Shown here in pieces: positions 39,386 to 48,174 of a stretch of DNA of 64,000 bases. The notes below the pieces were generated by a model. That model worked only from the letters and a program-made list of their open reading frames with translations. It did not search any database and was not told the origin of the DNA. Source of the DNA: Vibrio sp. LaRot3 (GTDB taxonomy: Bacteria; Pseudomonadota; Gammaproteobacteria; Enterobacterales; Vibrionaceae); NCBI RefSeq assembly GCF_027587025.1, contig NZ_JAPPTI010000003.1, positions 1 through 64,000 of the forward strand, written 5' to 3'. The translations under genes and the position numbers were made by a program. The stretch's first letter is position 1. Every line of letters starts with the position of its first letter.

Positions 39386-40507
39386 ATGACAATCCAAAGT
39401 TTTATTCCCCCTCACCGTATTTTAATGGGCCCTGGGCCTTCGGACATTTCACCTCAAGTATTGCAAGCGTTAAGTCGACCTACTGTCGGTCACTTAGACC
39501 CGTTATTTATCGGTATGATGGATGAGCTTAAACAGTTACTTAAATACGCGTTTCAAACGGAGAATGATTTTACGATTGCAGTTTCAGCGCCGGGGAGTGC
39601 AGGTATGGAGACTTGTTTCGTTAATCTCATTGAGCCGGGCGATAAAGTTTTGGTCTGTCGTAATGGTGTCTTCGGCGAGCGAATGCGTGAAAATGTAATT
39701 CGTGCTGGTGGTGAGGCCATTCTTGTTGATGATGAGTGGGGCACACCAGTCTCCATCGATAAAGTAGAAGAGGCTTTGGCGCAGCATTCTGACATTAAGA
39801 TTGTTGCTTTCGTACACGCAGAAACGTCGACTGGGGCGGTTTCTGACGCGAAATCATTAGGACAACTAGCCAAGCAATATGGTGCGCTGACTATTGTTGA
39901 TACCGTGACATCGCTCGGTGGTGTTGAGCTACGTGTTGATGAATGGCAGTTAGATGCAGTGTATTCAGGCAGCCAAAAGTGCCTTTCTTGTGTGCCAGGC
40001 TTATCTCCTGTAACGCTTTCACCATTAGCGATTGAGAAAATACAGTCCCGTCAGACACCTGTGCAAAGTTGGTTTCTAGATCAAAGCTTGGTGCTTGGTT
40101 ATTGGAGCGGTGAAGGCAAACGCAGTTACCATCATACAGCACCAGTTAATAGTTTATATGCGCTGCATGAATCGTTACTCATTCTAAAAAATGAAGGCCT
40201 TGAGAAGGCATGGGCACGCCACAAAACCATGCACGAAAAGTTAAAACTTGGTCTGGAAAAATTGGGCTTCCGTTTCGTTGTTGAAGAGGAGTATCGTCTT
40301 CCGCAACTTAATGCGATTTATGTTCCTGAAGGCATCGATGAGGCGAAAGTCCGCAATCATCTGCTAGAGACTTATAACTTAGAAATCGGTGCTGGCCTTG
40401 GTGCTTTGGCAGGTAAAGCGTGGCGTATTGGTTTGATGGGATATGGGGCTCGGGCAGAAAACGTCGCCTTATGTCTTCGAGCCTTAGAAGAATCTCTGAC
40501 TCAATAG
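39386..40507 (+). CDS. Class-V aminotransferase, alanine-glyoxylate/serine-glyoxylate type
   Basis: A 373-residue PLP enzyme of the class-V family that includes alanine-glyoxylate, serine-glyoxylate and 2-aminoethylphosphonate transaminases. The PLP lysine is Lys198 in YSGSQKCLS. The N-terminal LMGPGPSDISPQV and the loop HAETSTGAVSD are typical of alanine-glyoxylate enzymes. The ATG at 39386 has AAGGAG five bases before it and is preferred to the GTG two codons earlier. It is a single-gene unit; neighbours do not fix its substrate. Amino-donor specificity cannot be told from sequence. Confidence 0.85.
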   Translation: MTIQSFIPPHRILMGPGPSDISPQVLQALSRPTVGHLDPLFIGMMDELKQLLKYAFQTENDFTIAVSAPGSAGMETCFVNLIEPGDKVLVCRNGVFGERMRENVIRAGGEAILVDDEWGTPVSIDKVEEALAQHSDIKIVAFVHAETSTGAVSDAKSLGQLAKQYGALTIVDTVTSLGGVELRVDEWQLDAVYSGSQKCLSCVPGLSPVTLSPLAIEKIQSRQTPVQSWFLDQSLVLGYWSGEGKRSYHHTAPVNSLYALHESLLILKNEGLEKAWARHKTMHEKLKLGLEKLGFRFVVEEEYRLPQLNAIYVPEGIDEAKVRNHLLETYNLEIGAGLGALAGKAWRIGLMGYGARAENVALCLRALEESLTQ

Positions 40508-40533
40508 CCTTGAAATAAAGATAGCGATAAAAG

Positions 40534-40562
40534 AAAAAGCGGCTTCATTGTGAAGCCGCTTT
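40534..40562. terminator. Bidirectional terminator between the aminotransferase gene and pglL
   Basis: A 12-bp stem AAAGCGGCTTCA/TGAAGCCGCTTT with a three-base loop and A/T tracts lies between convergent genes. Confidence 0.85.
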
Positions 40563-40577
40563 ATTAAAATGCTTAGT

Positions 40578-42341
40578 TTATTCTGCTGCCGATGCTTTTA
40601 AGGCATCGATATCCGGTGCGATATATTGCACTTTATCGAAGTCTCGCTCTGGGAATAAGAACTGGGCTTCACTGCGTATTTGCTCGGCTTTTTGCTCTTC
40701 CCCTAAGCCTTGGTAGGCCATGATTAGGTTGTTATAAAAGGCTGGCCTTGGTGTATCTTTGATAATTTTCAGCGACCAATCAACATAAGGTTGAATGTAT
40801 TCGGGGTTTTGAGTCACCAAGCCGATGTTGAGATACACACTGTAGACGTCCCAGTCGTATCGGTTTTTCCACACTATTGGGTTGGATACTTTTGCCAAGA
40901 TATTCGGATCTTTCGGTTGCGATTTCTCAAACTGAGTTAGGACGTAATTGGTATGTAGCGAACTGCCCATGTAAAGCGTGATGACAATCGGAACAACCAA
41001 GCTGAATACTCTCAGTAATGTCTTTGAGATGATGCTAAATGAAAAGTTACGATAAGAGTTTGCTCGTTGATCTACCCAATAGAGTAAAACGATAAAGATC
41101 ACCCAGTGAATAATGGAGTGATAAAATGGGTATTCCAATTGACTGTGAAGCAAAATAGGCACAAATAGCGCGAACATCGCCAAACGAGTCCCTTTTTTAG
41201 CTTGATACATTCGCAGCAATACAAATATGGCCGCCAATAAAATCCCAAGCAGAGGCAGTAATCCGCCTTCAACTCCCCAATACAACAGCTCATTATGCGG
41301 ATGGTCCAAGGCCGCTAAGCCGACGTGATAATCTGGGTTAAGTTGATGTTGTCTCGCAGTATACAAAATATATTCGGCTTCAAATCGACCATAGCCGTAA
41401 CCGGTGAACGGTTTCTCTACCAGCATGTCTGCGGCTTGAGGATAGATGTAGCTGCGGGCGCTTTCTAAGTTCGCCTTTGCTTCGATAGCACCTGTCGCTT
41501 TATTTAGCGCAGGTAAAGTAAACGCAATCGCAATGCCGACACATATTGATGCGCACCAACCGAGCAGACGTTTTTTAGTAGCGAAGCGGTATAAGTAAGG
41601 TATAACAAGTACAGAGGCTAAAGCTGCTCCCAGCCATCCTGTTCGGGAAGCGAGAAAGACCAGCAGGGGAATCGTGACTGCTGGCATGATGTAAAGAATG
41701 GTGACCGCACTCAAACGGTTTTGATATTTAGCGGGATGGCGGGCAAGTAGGTAGCCTGATAACACTAAACCTGTTGCGAGAAAACTCGCCATTACGTTCG
41801 GTTGTTGGAAGATTCCGTATGGTCGGTTGGAGGAAGTGTCATAACCCATAAAGTTTCCGGGTTCGAGGATTAGGTATTGACCCCAACCAAGTAGAGCCTC
41901 GATCAATACCGCAATGATGATAAACCAAAGTAAACGTTGTTTTTGGCGGTTGCTAAACCGGAACTGCTGCAAGATGACAAACAACAGAAAACCTATCCAA
42001 AGCCCCGCTAGCCGACCAAGGCTCAACTCCAGTGAAGCATTGGGATAGAGCACGGGAGCGGTTAACATTAAACATACCGAAAATAGCACGACAGTCAGCT
42101 TATTGTAGCGAATGCTTCCTTCCGTTCCGATTTGATATAAACCGATGGCAATTGATATGCCTAACGCGAGCCAAGTTGTTGCGTTAAACGAGAGGGCCAG
42201 CCCTGAACCGCCGGGATTAGGCATAAAGAAGTGCATGGCAAGGATAAACATTACTGCCATAGAAACTAAAAATGGGCGAATCAAGGGGACTCTGGGTGCT
42301 TGAGGTTCAAGTTGAGTGCCAGATAGATGAAGAGTTGCCAT
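40578..42341 (-). CDS. pglL: PglL-type O-oligosaccharyltransferase
   Basis: A 587-residue polytopic inner-membrane enzyme of the Wzy/WaaL/PglL superfamily. The N-terminal signature HFFMPNPGGSGLALSFN (about 42-58) is the PglL_A motif, which separates protein O-oligosaccharyltransferases from WaaL O-antigen ligases. About 12 membrane segments follow. A large periplasmic loop near 290-355 ends in LDHPHNELLYWGVEGG, with the conserved histidines. The C-terminal soluble part has TPR-like helices. Such enzymes transfer lipid-linked glycan onto serines of pilins and other periplasmic proteins. No glycan-synthesis genes are adjacent. Confidence 0.87.
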   Translation of the reverse strand: MATLHLSGTQLEPQAPRVPLIRPFLVSMAVMFILAMHFFMPNPGGSGLALSFNATTWLALGISIAIGLYQIGTEGSIRYNKLTVVLFSVCLMLTAPVLYPNASLELSLGRLAGLWIGFLLFVILQQFRFSNRQKQRLLWFIIIAVLIEALLGWGQYLILEPGNFMGYDTSSNRPYGIFQQPNVMASFLATGLVLSGYLLARHPAKYQNRLSAVTILYIMPAVTIPLLVFLASRTGWLGAALASVLVIPYLYRFATKKRLLGWCASICVGIAIAFTLPALNKATGAIEAKANLESARSYIYPQAADMLVEKPFTGYGYGRFEAEYILYTARQHQLNPDYHVGLAALDHPHNELLYWGVEGGLLPLLGILLAAIFVLLRMYQAKKGTRLAMFALFVPILLHSQLEYPFYHSIIHWVIFIVLLYWVDQRANSYRNFSFSIISKTLLRVFSLVVPIVITLYMGSSLHTNYVLTQFEKSQPKDPNILAKVSNPIVWKNRYDWDVYSVYLNIGLVTQNPEYIQPYVDWSLKIIKDTPRPAFYNNLIMAYQGLGEEQKAEQIRSEAQFLFPERDFDKVQYIAPDIDALKASAAE

Positions 42342-42349
42342 ACACGCTC

Positions 42350-42386
42350 TTTGCTAAAAAGAAACCAGCGTATCATACGCTGGTTT
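42350..42386 (-). terminator. Terminator after uvrA
   Basis: A palindrome at 42362-42386 (AAACCAGCGTA arms) is followed on the minus strand by TTTCTTTTT. Confidence 0.8.
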
Positions 42387-42429
42387 GTAAGTTCATAGAC
42401 CTTATTGGGTCACAGCTATAAAGATTCTA

Positions 42430-45252
42430 CTACTTTAACATAGGTTTAAGGAATCTCGCGGTATGTGAACCTTCGACTAAAGCCACATCCTCTGGCGTGC
42501 CTTGTGCAATGATTTCACCACCGCCTTGACCACCTTCAGGGCCTAAATCAACAATCCAGTCCGCGGTTTTAATCACATCGAGATTATGTTCAATGACCAC
42601 GACCGTATTGCCGTGATCACGTAATCGATGCAATACCGTCAGTAGCTGCTGAATATCGTGGAAGTGCAAGCCAGTGGTCGGTTCATCCAATATGTACAGG
42701 GTTTTACCTGTATCTCGTTTTGAGAGCTCGCGAGCCAGTTTGACCCGCTGAGCTTCACCGCCTGACAGTGTGGTTGCCGCTTGGCCAAGTCGAATGTAAG
42801 ATAAACCCACATCCATGAGTGTTTGTAATTTACGGGCGATGACGGGGACGGGGTCAAAGAATGATCGAGCATCTTCAACGGTCATTTCCAATACTTCATC
42901 AATGGTTTTGCCTTTGTAGCGTACCTCTAATGTTTCTCGGTTGTAGCGTTTCCCTTTACATACATCACACGGGACATAGACGTCTGGTAAGAAGTGCATC
43001 TCAACTTTAATCACTCCATCACCTTGGCAAGCTTCACACCGTCCACCGCGCACGTTAAAGCTGAATCTACCCGGTTTATAACCGCGAGATCGGGCTTCTT
43101 GAGTACCAGAAAAGAGTTCACGGATTGGCGTGAATATTCCCGTATAAGTTGCCGGATTCGAACGTGGTGTGCGCCCAATTGGGCTTTGATCGATATCGAT
43201 TACTTTGTCGAAGTGTTCAAGCCCTTTGATCTTTTTATATGGTGCAGGCATTGCTGTGGTCGCACCATTAAGCTGAGTGTGCGCAATCTTAAAGAAGGTA
43301 TCGTTGATTAGGGTTGATTTCCCCGAGCCGGATACACCGGTAATACAACTGAATAAGCCTACAGGAATTTGTAGATTGACGTCTTTTAGGTTATTGCCAC
43401 TCGCACCTTGTAGTTCGACAATTTTCTTCTTATCAAAAGGTGTACGAGTATTAGGAATCGCAATTTCTTTGGCGCCACTTAAGTACTGGCCAGTTAAAGA
43501 GTCTGGCGTGGCAATAATTTCATCCATTGTTCCTTGGGCGACGACGGAGCCACCATGAACCCCCGCGCCAGTGCCAATATCAATCACATGATCGGCGCAG
43601 CGAATCGCATCTTCGTCGTGTTCAACGACGAGTACGGTATTACCAAGATCACGCAGATGAGTCAGGGTTTTAAGTAAGCGTTCATTATCTCGTTGGTGAA
43701 GGCCAATAGAAGGCTCATCGAGCACATACATCACGCCGACGAGACCAGCACCAATCTGGCTGGCAAGGCGAATACGTTGAGCTTCACCACCGGATAAGGT
43801 TTCGGCGCTGCGAGATAGGTTGAGGTAGTTAAGGCCGACATTGACTAAGAACTCTAAGCGGTCATTAATCTCTTTCATCACTTTTTCAGCGATTTGGGCT
43901 CGTTGGCCATCTAATTTAAGTGAAGCAAAAAAAGCTAATGCATCAGCAATGCTGAGTTCAACTATCTCAGGTAGCGTCGTGTCACCAATGAATACGTTGC
44001 GTGCCTCTAATCGCAGGCGACTACCATCGCAACTTGAACAGCACTTTGTTGAGATATATTTAGCAAGGTCTTCACGAACCGTATTAGATTCTGTGTCTCG
44101 GTAACGACGTTCTAGGGTGTTTAAAATCCCTTCAAACGGGTGGCGTTTAACTCGCATATCACCACGGTCGTTAATGTACTTAAACTCAACCTCAGTGCGT
44201 CCAGAGCCTTTTAAAATGATCTCTTGCGTTTTTTTCGGTAGTTGATCAAAAGGCTGGTGAAGATCAAAGCCATAGTGATCCGCTAACGAAGTTAGCATTT
44301 GGAAGTAGTAATAATTTTTTTGGTCCCAGCCTCTAATCGCCCCTTGCGCTAGGCTCAGAGAGGCATCTTGAATGACGCGAGCTGGGTCGAAGTATTGCTG
44401 CACCCCTAGGCCATCACAAGTTCCACAAGCACCAGCGGGGTTGTTGAATGAGAACAGTCTAGGTTCTAGCTCTTGCATGCTATAGCCACAATGCGGGCAG
44501 GCAAAGTTAGCGGAAAATACCGTTTCATCGCCATCGTCATCCATCGGCGCTACGACTGCGATACCGCCAGATAACTCTAACGTTGTTTCAAACGATTCTG
44601 CTAAGCGTTGCTGAAGATCACTACGAACTTTAAAGCGATCAACCACTACTTCAATGGTATGTTTTTTGTGTAACTCTAAAGTTGGAGGATCAGATAAATC
44701 ACAGGTTTCACCATCGATACGGGCTCGAATGAAGCCTTGTGCAGCAAGGTTCTCTAACGTCTTTACATGCTCACCTTTACGCTCTTTAACAATAGGCGCA
44801 AGCAGCATCATTTTAGAACCTTCAGGCATCTCAAGTACTTTATCGACCATCTGTGAAACGGTTTGTGCCGCGAGAGGAACCTTATGCGTTGGACAGCGAG
44901 GTTCACCTACTCGAGCATAAAGCAAACGTAGATAGTCATAGACTTCTGTAATTGTACCAACGGTTGAGCGAGGGTTATGAGATGTGGACTTTTGCTCGAT
45001 AGAAATCGCCGGAGAAAGACCTTCAATATGGTCAACGTCTGGTTTTTCCATCAAAGAGAGAAACTGACGCGCATAAGCTGAAAGTGATTCAACGTATCGG
45101 CGTTGGCCTTCGGCATATAAAGTATCAAAGGCAAGTGACGACTTACCTGAACCAGATAAACCAGTGATGACAATTAATTTGTCACGAGGAATCGTGAGGT
45201 TGATATTTTTTAGATTATGCGTGCGGGCACCACGAACTTCTATCTTATCCAT
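42430..45252 (-). CDS. uvrA: Excinuclease ABC subunit A
   Basis: UvrA recognises bulky DNA lesions and loads UvrB in nucleotide-excision repair. The 940 residues have two ABC modules: Walker [10 protein letters not shown] at 31-39 and GVSGSGKST near 640. Zinc-finger cysteines appear as CPHCGY...CGTC (about 253-280) and CEACQGDG...CDVC (about 735-765). Both LSGGEAQR signatures are present. A LexA box 79-98 bases upstream indicates SOS induction. In E. coli uvrA is divergent from ssb; here galU and qstR intervene. Confidence 0.97.
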   Translation of the reverse strand: MDKIEVRGARTHNLKNINLTIPRDKLIVITGLSGSGKSSLAFDTLYAEGQRRYVESLSAYARQFLSLMEKPDVDHIEGLSPAISIEQKSTSHNPRSTVGTITEVYDYLRLLYARVGEPRCPTHKVPLAAQTVSQMVDKVLEMPEGSKMMLLAPIVKERKGEHVKTLENLAAQGFIRARIDGETCDLSDPPTLELHKKHTIEVVVDRFKVRSDLQQRLAESFETTLELSGGIAVVAPMDDDGDETVFSANFACPHCGYSMQELEPRLFSFNNPAGACGTCDGLGVQQYFDPARVIQDASLSLAQGAIRGWDQKNYYYFQMLTSLADHYGFDLHQPFDQLPKKTQEIILKGSGRTEVEFKYINDRGDMRVKRHPFEGILNTLERRYRDTESNTVREDLAKYISTKCCSSCDGSRLRLEARNVFIGDTTLPEIVELSIADALAFFASLKLDGQRAQIAEKVMKEINDRLEFLVNVGLNYLNLSRSAETLSGGEAQRIRLASQIGAGLVGVMYVLDEPSIGLHQRDNERLLKTLTHLRDLGNTVLVVEHDEDAIRCADHVIDIGTGAGVHGGSVVAQGTMDEIIATPDSLTGQYLSGAKEIAIPNTRTPFDKKKIVELQGASGNNLKDVNLQIPVGLFSCITGVSGSGKSTLINDTFFKIAHTQLNGATTAMPAPYKKIKGLEHFDKVIDIDQSPIGRTPRSNPATYTGIFTPIRELFSGTQEARSRGYKPGRFSFNVRGGRCEACQGDGVIKVEMHFLPDVYVPCDVCKGKRYNRETLEVRYKGKTIDEVLEMTVEDARSFFDPVPVIARKLQTLMDVGLSYIRLGQAATTLSGGEAQRVKLARELSKRDTGKTLYILDEPTTGLHFHDIQQLLTVLHRLRDHGNTVVVIEHNLDVIKTADWIVDLGPEGGQGGGEIIAQGTPEDVALVEGSHTARFLKPMLK

Positions 45253-45330
45253 TGTTATCGCTCTAACTCGGTTTAGCTTAAATTAGCAATCAACTAAGTA
45301 TTACATAGTGCGAGAAATGTTCAAAGAAAA

Positions 45331-45350
45331 TACTGGATAAAAAGACAGTA
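45331..45350. promoter_or_regulatory. LexA (SOS) box upstream of uvrA
   Basis: The 20-base site has perfect outer half-sites TACTG and CAGTA separated by an AT-rich ten-base core, the gammaproteobacterial LexA consensus. It lies in the 148-base gap between galU and uvrA, directly beside the galU terminator. Confidence 0.85.
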
Positions 45351-45380
45351 AAAGAAAGGCAGCGAAATGTCGCTGCCTTG
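45351..45380 (-). terminator. Terminator after galU
   Basis: A 9-bp stem AAGGCAGCG/CGCTGCCTT is followed on the minus strand by a T-rich run (TTTCTTTT). It insulates uvrA from galU. Confidence 0.8.
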
Positions 45381-45400
45381 AAAAGAGAAAATGGCTTGAA

Positions 45401-46273
45401 TTAAGCCTTCTTAGTCGTTGGGGTTTTACCTAGTTCAGACTTCTGGCTATCTTTTTGGTAAAGATTTTCGAAACAGTAGTTAGTTGCTTCGATGTAACCT
45501 TCAACACTACCACAGTCAAAGCGCTGGCCTTTAAATTTGTATGCCAGTACACAGCCTGCTTTAGCTTGTTTCAATAGCGCATCAGTGATCTGAATTTCAC
45601 CGCCTTTACCTGGTTCGGTATTTTCGATTAACTCAAAAATATCCGGAGTTAGGATGTAACGACCGATGATAGCTAGATTACTTGGCGCAGTGCCAGGTTC
45701 AGGCTTCTCGACCATGTCATCAACACGGTAAATATCATCTTTGATCATCTCACCAGAAATAACGCCATATTTATGGGTTTCGTCTGAGGGTACTTCTTGA
45801 ACCGCAACGATGGAGCAACGGAATTGCTTAAACAACGCCACCATTTGTGCCAGAACGCCTTCTTGCTCATTTACACATAAGTCGTCGGCGAGGACCACAG
45901 CAAACGGTTCGTCACCAACAAGTTCGCGGCCAGTGAGAATAGCATGACCTAGCCCTTTCATTTCACGTTGACGAATGTAAGTAAAATGCGCTGATTCAAT
46001 AATATCGCGAATATCAACCAACAGTTCTTCTTTGTTAGTACCGTTGATTTGATGTTCAAGTTCGTAGTTCTTATCAAAGTGATCCATGATGGAGTGCTTG
46101 CCACGCCCCGTAACGATACACATGCCATTCATACCAGCTTGGATCGCTTCTTCAACACCGTATTCAATCAATGGTTTATTAACCACAGGCATCATTTCTT
46201 TTGGCATTGATTTAGTTGCAGGTAGAAAGCGGGTTCCGTATCCAGCTGCAGGGAATAGGCATTTCTTTATCAT
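45401..46273 (-). CDS. galU: UTP-glucose-1-phosphate uridylyltransferase
   Basis: GalU makes UDP-glucose for LPS core, capsule, biofilm matrix and galactose use. At 290 residues it has the nucleotide-binding motif AAGYGTRFLPATKSMPKEM (9-27), the VVLADDL sequence and VEKP followed by the NLAIIGRY segment typical of bacterial UDP-glucose pyrophosphorylases. It lies between qstR and uvrA, all on the minus strand, with terminator-like sequence after it. Confidence 0.95.
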   Translation of the reverse strand: MIKKCLFPAAGYGTRFLPATKSMPKEMMPVVNKPLIEYGVEEAIQAGMNGMCIVTGRGKHSIMDHFDKNYELEHQINGTNKEELLVDIRDIIESAHFTYIRQREMKGLGHAILTGRELVGDEPFAVVLADDLCVNEQEGVLAQMVALFKQFRCSIVAVQEVPSDETHKYGVISGEMIKDDIYRVDDMVEKPEPGTAPSNLAIIGRYILTPDIFELIENTEPGKGGEIQITDALLKQAKAGCVLAYKFKGQRFDCGSVEGYIEATNYCFENLYQKDSQKSELGKTPTTKKA

Positions 46274-46389
46274 GATAAAACCTTATCTGTTCTGACGAAA
46301 TTTAAGTTGGCGACACCATATCACGGTTTTTATGAATAGATAATTAATGACTTAGTGCAAAAGTTGATTTTTTGGCCGTTGCTTTAAAT

Positions 46390-47043
46390 TTAAGACATTA
46401 GGTGTTGGTTTGCCCAAGATATGGCCTGCACTCGATTTTTCACCGATAGCTTCTTGAAAATCTGATAAAGATGAGATTTTACTGTAAATTCGCTAATGAA
46501 AAGGTCTTCTGCGATTTGGATATTAGATGCGCCAGTTTTGAGGCTGCGAAGTATTTGAATCTCGCGAGTGGTGAGATCAACGGTGGCTGGAGCGGTTTGG
46601 CTATCGATGACGTGACGATAGTGATGCAGTAGCTGCGCAGCTACTTTTCGTGGCAGCCAGTTTTGGCTATTGATTACTTCGCCACAGCCATAAGCGATAT
46701 CTTCAATACCATCGTTGCGGTAGAACAGGGCTTTCAAATTACCAAAGCTAAGAAGCTCATCAGTGGTAAGACGTTTCTCTACGTTAAAAATCACGGTTTC
46801 GAAGATCTTATTGGATAGTGGTAAGTTACGAATGGCACTGTTTAGCTTTTGATAGTTATTGTGATCAATGAGCAAGATCTTATGCTTATGTTGCTGCATC
46901 GCTAGCATGAACTCTTGCGGCTCCATTTTCGGAATGGGTAAGCCGAGGGCTTTCTCTATTCTTTCAACACTGGGATATGTTGCATTTTTGTCTTCACATA
47001 GGAAGTAAAGGGTACGTGCGTAAATATTTTTAGCCATAGTCAT
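46390..47043 (-). CDS. qstR: LuxR-family regulator QstR (natural competence and T6SS)
   Basis: A 217-residue regulator with an N-terminal pseudo-receiver domain (about 1-140) and a C-terminal FixJ/LuxR HTH (about 150-212, LTTREIQILRSLKTGASNIQIAEDLFISEFTVKSHLYQIF). In V. cholerae QstR sits between galU and ssb, and it activates DNA-uptake and type VI secretion genes under TfoX and HapR. The position is the same here. The WLPR motif near residue 130 aligns with the W-[FLM]-[ST]-R c-di-GMP motif of VpsT, but with Pro in the third place. The start is ATG at 47043 or at 47037. Confidence 0.82.
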   Translation of the reverse strand: MTMAKNIYARTLYFLCEDKNATYPSVERIEKALGLPIPKMEPQEFMLAMQQHKHKILLIDHNNYQKLNSAIRNLPLSNKIFETVIFNVEKRLTTDELLSFGNLKALFYRNDGIEDIAYGCGEVINSQNWLPRKVAAQLLHHYRHVIDSQTAPATVDLTTREIQILRSLKTGASNIQIAEDLFISEFTVKSHLYQIFKKLSVKNRVQAISWANQHLMS

Positions 47044-47429
47044 CTCGTTGTTAGTCAACTCATTATTGAGTGTTTATTTTTTGCATTATCCTCGATGATC
47101 TTTTGTCATATTACGATTGTGATATTGTCAATTTTGCATCTTGTTTCATATTTAATAATGCGTTTATTTTCTCTCACATAGAATGCGGAGAAAGTTACAG
47201 AACCTCATGTCAAAAGAGATGACATTGCTTCAAAAAGGATGAAACAGAATGAGAAGATGGCATTGTTGAGAAGGCTAGACGACAATTATTAGAGCGGTAT
47301 TGAATTCTGGAACTGGGTTCGGCAATTCTTTGCTGTTAAGCGACTATCGATAGTTGTGCCATTTGCATTTAATGTTATCCTTATGCGCGATTAAAATTGA
47401 ACACCAAATTAACCGAGACGGAGCGAAAC
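47044..47429. promoter_or_regulatory. Divergent control region between qstR and ssb
   Basis: About 386 AT-rich bases without a gene contain the promoters of both genes. I see an inverted repeat ATGTCA-N7-TGACAT at 47207-47225 and a 14-base palindrome ACTCA-TTAT-TGAGT at 47058-47071 next to the qstR start. There is no TACTG/CAGTA LexA box, no clear CRP or CRP-S site and no clear HapR site by eye. Confidence 0.5.
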
Positions 47430-47957
47430 ATGGCTAGCCGTGGAGTAAACAAAGTAATCTTAGTAGGCAACCTTGGGGGCGACCCAGAGGTACGTTACAT
47501 GCCTAGTGGCGGCGCAGTTGCCAATATCACCGTAGCGACATCTGAATCATGGCGCGATAAAGCAACTGGCGAGCAGCGTGAAAAAACGGAATGGCACCGT
47601 GTTGCTCTGTTCGGCAAACTTGCTGAAGTTGCAGGCGAGTACCTACGTAAAGGCTCTCAAGTATACATTGAAGGTCAACTTCAAACGCGTAAATGGCAAG
47701 ACCAAAGTGGCCAAGACCGTTACACAACAGAAGTTGTGGTACAAGGTTTCAACGGCACGATGCAAATGCTAGGTGGTCGTGCCCAAGGCGGGGCTCCTGC
47801 ACAAGGTATGGGCGGTCAGCCGCAACAGCAAGGTTGGGGTCAGCCTCAACAGCCTGCAATGCAGCAAAAACCAGCTCAACCTGTACAACAGCCGCAGCAA
47901 CAGCAGCCTCAATACAATGAGCCACCAATGGATTTTGACGACGACATCCCGTTTTAA
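47430..47957 (+). CDS. ssb: Single-stranded DNA-binding protein
   Basis: SSB coats single-stranded DNA in replication, repair and transformation. The 175 residues comprise an OB fold (about 1-112, with [23 protein letters not shown]), a glutamine- and proline-rich linker (about 120-165) and the acidic tip DFDDDIPF that docks partner proteins. ATG at 47430 has GGAG seven bases upstream; the in-frame TTG 11 codons earlier is rejected. The linker is unusually rich in Gln repeats. Confidence 0.97.
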   Translation: MASRGVNKVILVGNLGGDPEVRYMPSGGAVANITVATSESWRDKATGEQREKTEWHRVALFGKLAEVAGEYLRKGSQVYIEGQLQTRKWQDQSGQDRYTTEVVVQGFNGTMQMLGGRAQGGAPAQGMGGQPQQQGWGQPQQPAMQQKPAQPVQQPQQQQPQYNEPPMDFDDDIPF

Positions 47958-47970
47958 TCTCTCCAAATTG

Positions 47971-48001
47971 AAAAAAAGCCGCGAATATCGCGGCTTTTTT
48001 A
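47971..48001 (+). terminator. Terminator after ssb
   Basis: A GCCGCG/CGCGGC stem with a five-base loop is flanked by A7 and T6 tracts. Confidence 0.9.
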
Positions 48002-48072
48002 TATAGTGGATTCTTATAATTCGTTACAAGTGACGTTGAGTGATGAAATGAGGGATAGTTCACTGTTAGAAT

Positions 48073-48174
48073 CTGTCAGGGAGACGACAGTTCTCAGTGG
48101 CTTAACTCCCAACGGTTAAAGTTGTTTCATCCAGTAAACTTACAACATCTCACTGAGAAGGGAATTCACCATCT
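48073..48174 (+). promoter_or_regulatory. Structured leader of mshH with two GGA hairpins
   Basis: GTC-AGGGA-GAC (48075-48085) can form a small hairpin with GGA in its loop. GAA-GGGAA-TTC (48157-48167) does the same over the ribosome site. A 9-base inverted repeat TTCTCAGTG (48091-48099) / CACTGAGAA (48151-48159) and an inner GTTGT/ACAAC pair could also mask that site. These are features of CsrA-controlled leaders, but direct evidence is absent. Confidence 0.45.

Noticed and set aside
42994..43311. 105-codon open frame antisense to uvrA
   Set aside because: Complement of the UvrA zinc-finger and ABC coding region, no independent signals.
47044..47429. SOS box for ssb
   Set aside because: No TACTG...CAGTA or CTG-N10-CAG site of good quality in the divergent region.
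48073..48090. CTGTC...GACAG before mshH as a LexA site
   Set aside because: The spacing between CTG and CAG is 12, not 10, and the core is GC-rich.
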